Positions 22,310-23,477 of a stretch of DNA of 23,477 bases are shown here, in pieces. Source of the stretch: an uncultured Sutterella sp. (lineage in GTDB: Bacteria > Pseudomonadota > Gammaproteobacteria > Burkholderiales > Burkholderiaceae_F); NCBI GenBank assembly GCA_900538905.1, contig UPZS01000037.1:1-23477 (forward strand), written 5' to 3'. A model generated the notes under the pieces. That model was not told the origin of the DNA and did no database searches. It saw nothing but the letters and a program-made list of their open reading frames with translations. The position numbers were made by a program, and so were the translations under genes. How positions within the stretch are numbered: position 1 is the first letter of the stretch; the number at the start of each line of letters is the position of its first letter.

Positions 22310-23477
22310 TCCGTTGCGAATCCATTTGAGCCTGGTCAGTCATACCAATATCGGTAAGACGACGTTAGCTCGCACACTGCTGTCCCGAGATATCGGCGAA
22401 GTCGCAGATCGTGCTCACGTCACAGAAACGACTGACGACTATGTGCTGGCGCGCAATGCCGAAGGCTGTGAACTCGTTTTGTGGGATACGCCGGGCTTTG
22501 GCAATTCTGTGGCACTTGCGAAACGACTCGAAGGCAGAGCCAATCCTGTCGGATGGTTCTTGTCCGAAGTCTGGGACCGCATGGCCAACAAGTCGCTTTG
22601 GTTGAATCAAAAAGCTCTTAAGCACGTCAAGGAAACGTCCAGCGTCGTGCTGTACCTTGTGAATGCGACTGAACTTCCCGATTCCGCTCCCTATGTGAGT
22701 GCGGAAATGCGTATCCTTGAGTGGATCGGCAAGCCAGTCATCGTGCTACTCAATCAAATCGGTCAGCCGAAACAGCCGGAAGCAGAACAAGCTGACGTAG
22801 ATCGTTGGAAGCAGGCGATGGCCGCTTACCCCATTGTCAGTTCTGTCCTTTCAATGGACGCATTTGCCCGCTGTTGGGTTCAAGAATTCGCGCTCTTTGA
22901 CGCTATCGCCAAGGCTTTACCAGAAGAGCAACAAAGCACTCTTGAAGCACTCAGGGAAGTATGGTCGAGACAGCGTCGAGCTGCTTATAACTCAAGTATT
23001 CAGGCCTTATCTCATTATCTTGAGAAACTCGCCAACGATCGCGAAGTTGCGGAAAGCTCTTCGGTTATGGATCAGCTTAAGTTCCTCGGCAAACGTCTTG
23101 GCCTATTTAAAAACGAAACTATTCATGACCCTCTAGGGGCTGCTCAAACAGCCCTATCGGCTAGAGCTGCAGACGAATTTTGTGCTTTAACGGACAAGCT
23201 TATTGCCGTCAATTCACTAAAGGGTAAAGGTGTCCGGAAGGAACTGCTTCGTCGTATGCAAACGGACTGGAAAGTCACAAGCTCGGTACCACCCGCACCT
23301 GCTGCCGTAGCGGGAGCTATTGGGACCGGTGCAGCAGGTGGGCTAGCCAGTGACCTCGCAACGGGAGGTCTTTCTCTCGGACTCGGAACACTGATCGGCA
23401 CTGTTGTCGGCGCTCTTGGTGGTGCAGGACTTGCAGTTGCTTATAACCACAAAAAGGGAATTGAAGGTACAGTGGCT
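22299..23477 (+). CDS. DUF3482 domain GTPase, partial at right edge
   Basis: 393 codons are visible and the frame stays open to the window end. The N-terminal domain is a P-loop GTPase: SHTNIGKTT (14-22) is the phosphate loop, with Ser in place of the first Gly of GxxxxGKT. WDTPGFGN (62-69) is the G3 motif and LLNQIGQ (150-156) stands where NKxD is expected. A helical region follows, then an Ala/Gly-rich hydrophobic stretch (about 344-383, VAGAIGTGAAGGLAS onwards) that looks like a glycine-zipper membrane hairpin. DUF3482 proteins pair with DUF2868 proteins, and their function is unassigned. AAGGA lies 9 bases before the ATG, inside the DUF2868 gene. Membrane remodelling or signalling is conceivable from this layout, but nothing here proves it. 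Confidence 0.82.
   Translation, partial: MSNDPLRIHLSLVSHTNIGKTTLARTLLSRDIGEVADRAHVTETTDDYVLARNAEGCELVLWDTPGFGNSVALAKRLEGRANPVGWFLSEVWDRMANKSLWLNQKALKHVKETSSVVLYLVNATELPDSAPYVSAEMRILEWIGKPVIVLLNQIGQPKQPEAEQADVDRWKQAMAAYPIVSSVLSMDAFARCWVQEFALFDAIAKALPEEQQSTLEALREVWSRQRRAAYNSSIQALSHYLEKLANDREVAESSSVMDQLKFLGKRLGLFKNETIHDPLGAAQTALSARAADEFCALTDKLIAVNSLKGKGVRKELLRRMQTDWKVTSSVPPAPAAVAGAIGTGAAGGLASDLATGGLSLGLGTLIGTVVGALGGAGLAVAYNHKKGIEGTVA

Noticed and set aside
1..23477. Mobile element, prophage, CRISPR array or defence island
   Set aside because: No transposase, integrase, terminal inverted repeat, repeat-spacer array or known defence gene is seen; nearly all of the window is accounted for by chromosomal genes.

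Overview
The window reads as ordinary chromosomal DNA of a betaproteobacterium, probably order Burkholderiales and plausibly Sutterellaceae. This placement rests on gene content and order, not on a database search. Pointers are a divergent fur / bamE-dapB arrangement, a ZapB-like / zapA / 6S RNA cluster, a paired DUF2868-DUF3482 module, an EttA ABC-F gene next to dnaE, and full lipid A and LPS export functions. Base composition looks near 50% GC by eye; I did not compute it. I see no insertion sequence, prophage, tRNA, rRNA, CRISPR array or attachment site.

Layout from left to right. Positions 1-3354 (minus strand) hold msbA, then a CreA-family lipoprotein whose start overlaps the msbA stop, then a Stealth-type sugar-phosphate transferase cut by the left edge. 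A divergent GT9 glycosyltransferase (3537-4469, plus) faces the end of dnaE. Positions 4491-9646 (minus) hold ettA followed by dnaE, with a strong hairpin between them. Positions 9797-12123 (plus) hold an MltD-type murein transglycosylase and fabI, closed by a Rho-independent terminator. Positions 12229-15520 (plus) are a complete dTDP-L-rhamnose cassette in the order rmlA-rmlC-rmlD-rmlB. It ends in a hairpin that can serve as a bidirectional terminator for rmlB and for the convergent fur gene. fur (minus) and bamE-dapB (plus) diverge from a 99-base gap with a weak Fur-box match. Next come a ZapB-like coiled-coil gene, zapA, 6S RNA (about 18141-18320), a TauE/SafE membrane protein, thiM and thiE. 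The right edge holds a DUF2868 membrane protein and a DUF3482 GTPase cut by the window end.

Much of the window serves the cell envelope: lipid A export (msbA), glycan transfer (GT9, Stealth), nucleotide sugar supply (rml), outer membrane assembly (bamE), peptidoglycan turnover (MltD) and fatty acid synthesis (fabI). The rest is housekeeping: replication, ribosome regulation, iron control, lysine/diaminopimelate synthesis, division, RNA polymerase regulation and thiamine salvage.

I do not find a clearly new multi-gene system. The best leads are the DUF2868-DUF3482 GTPase module, the Stealth gene next to msbA, the ettA-dnaE leader hairpin, the TauE-thiM-thiE grouping with an altered ThiE active-site motif, and several genes whose starts lack a Shine-Dalgarno sequence.
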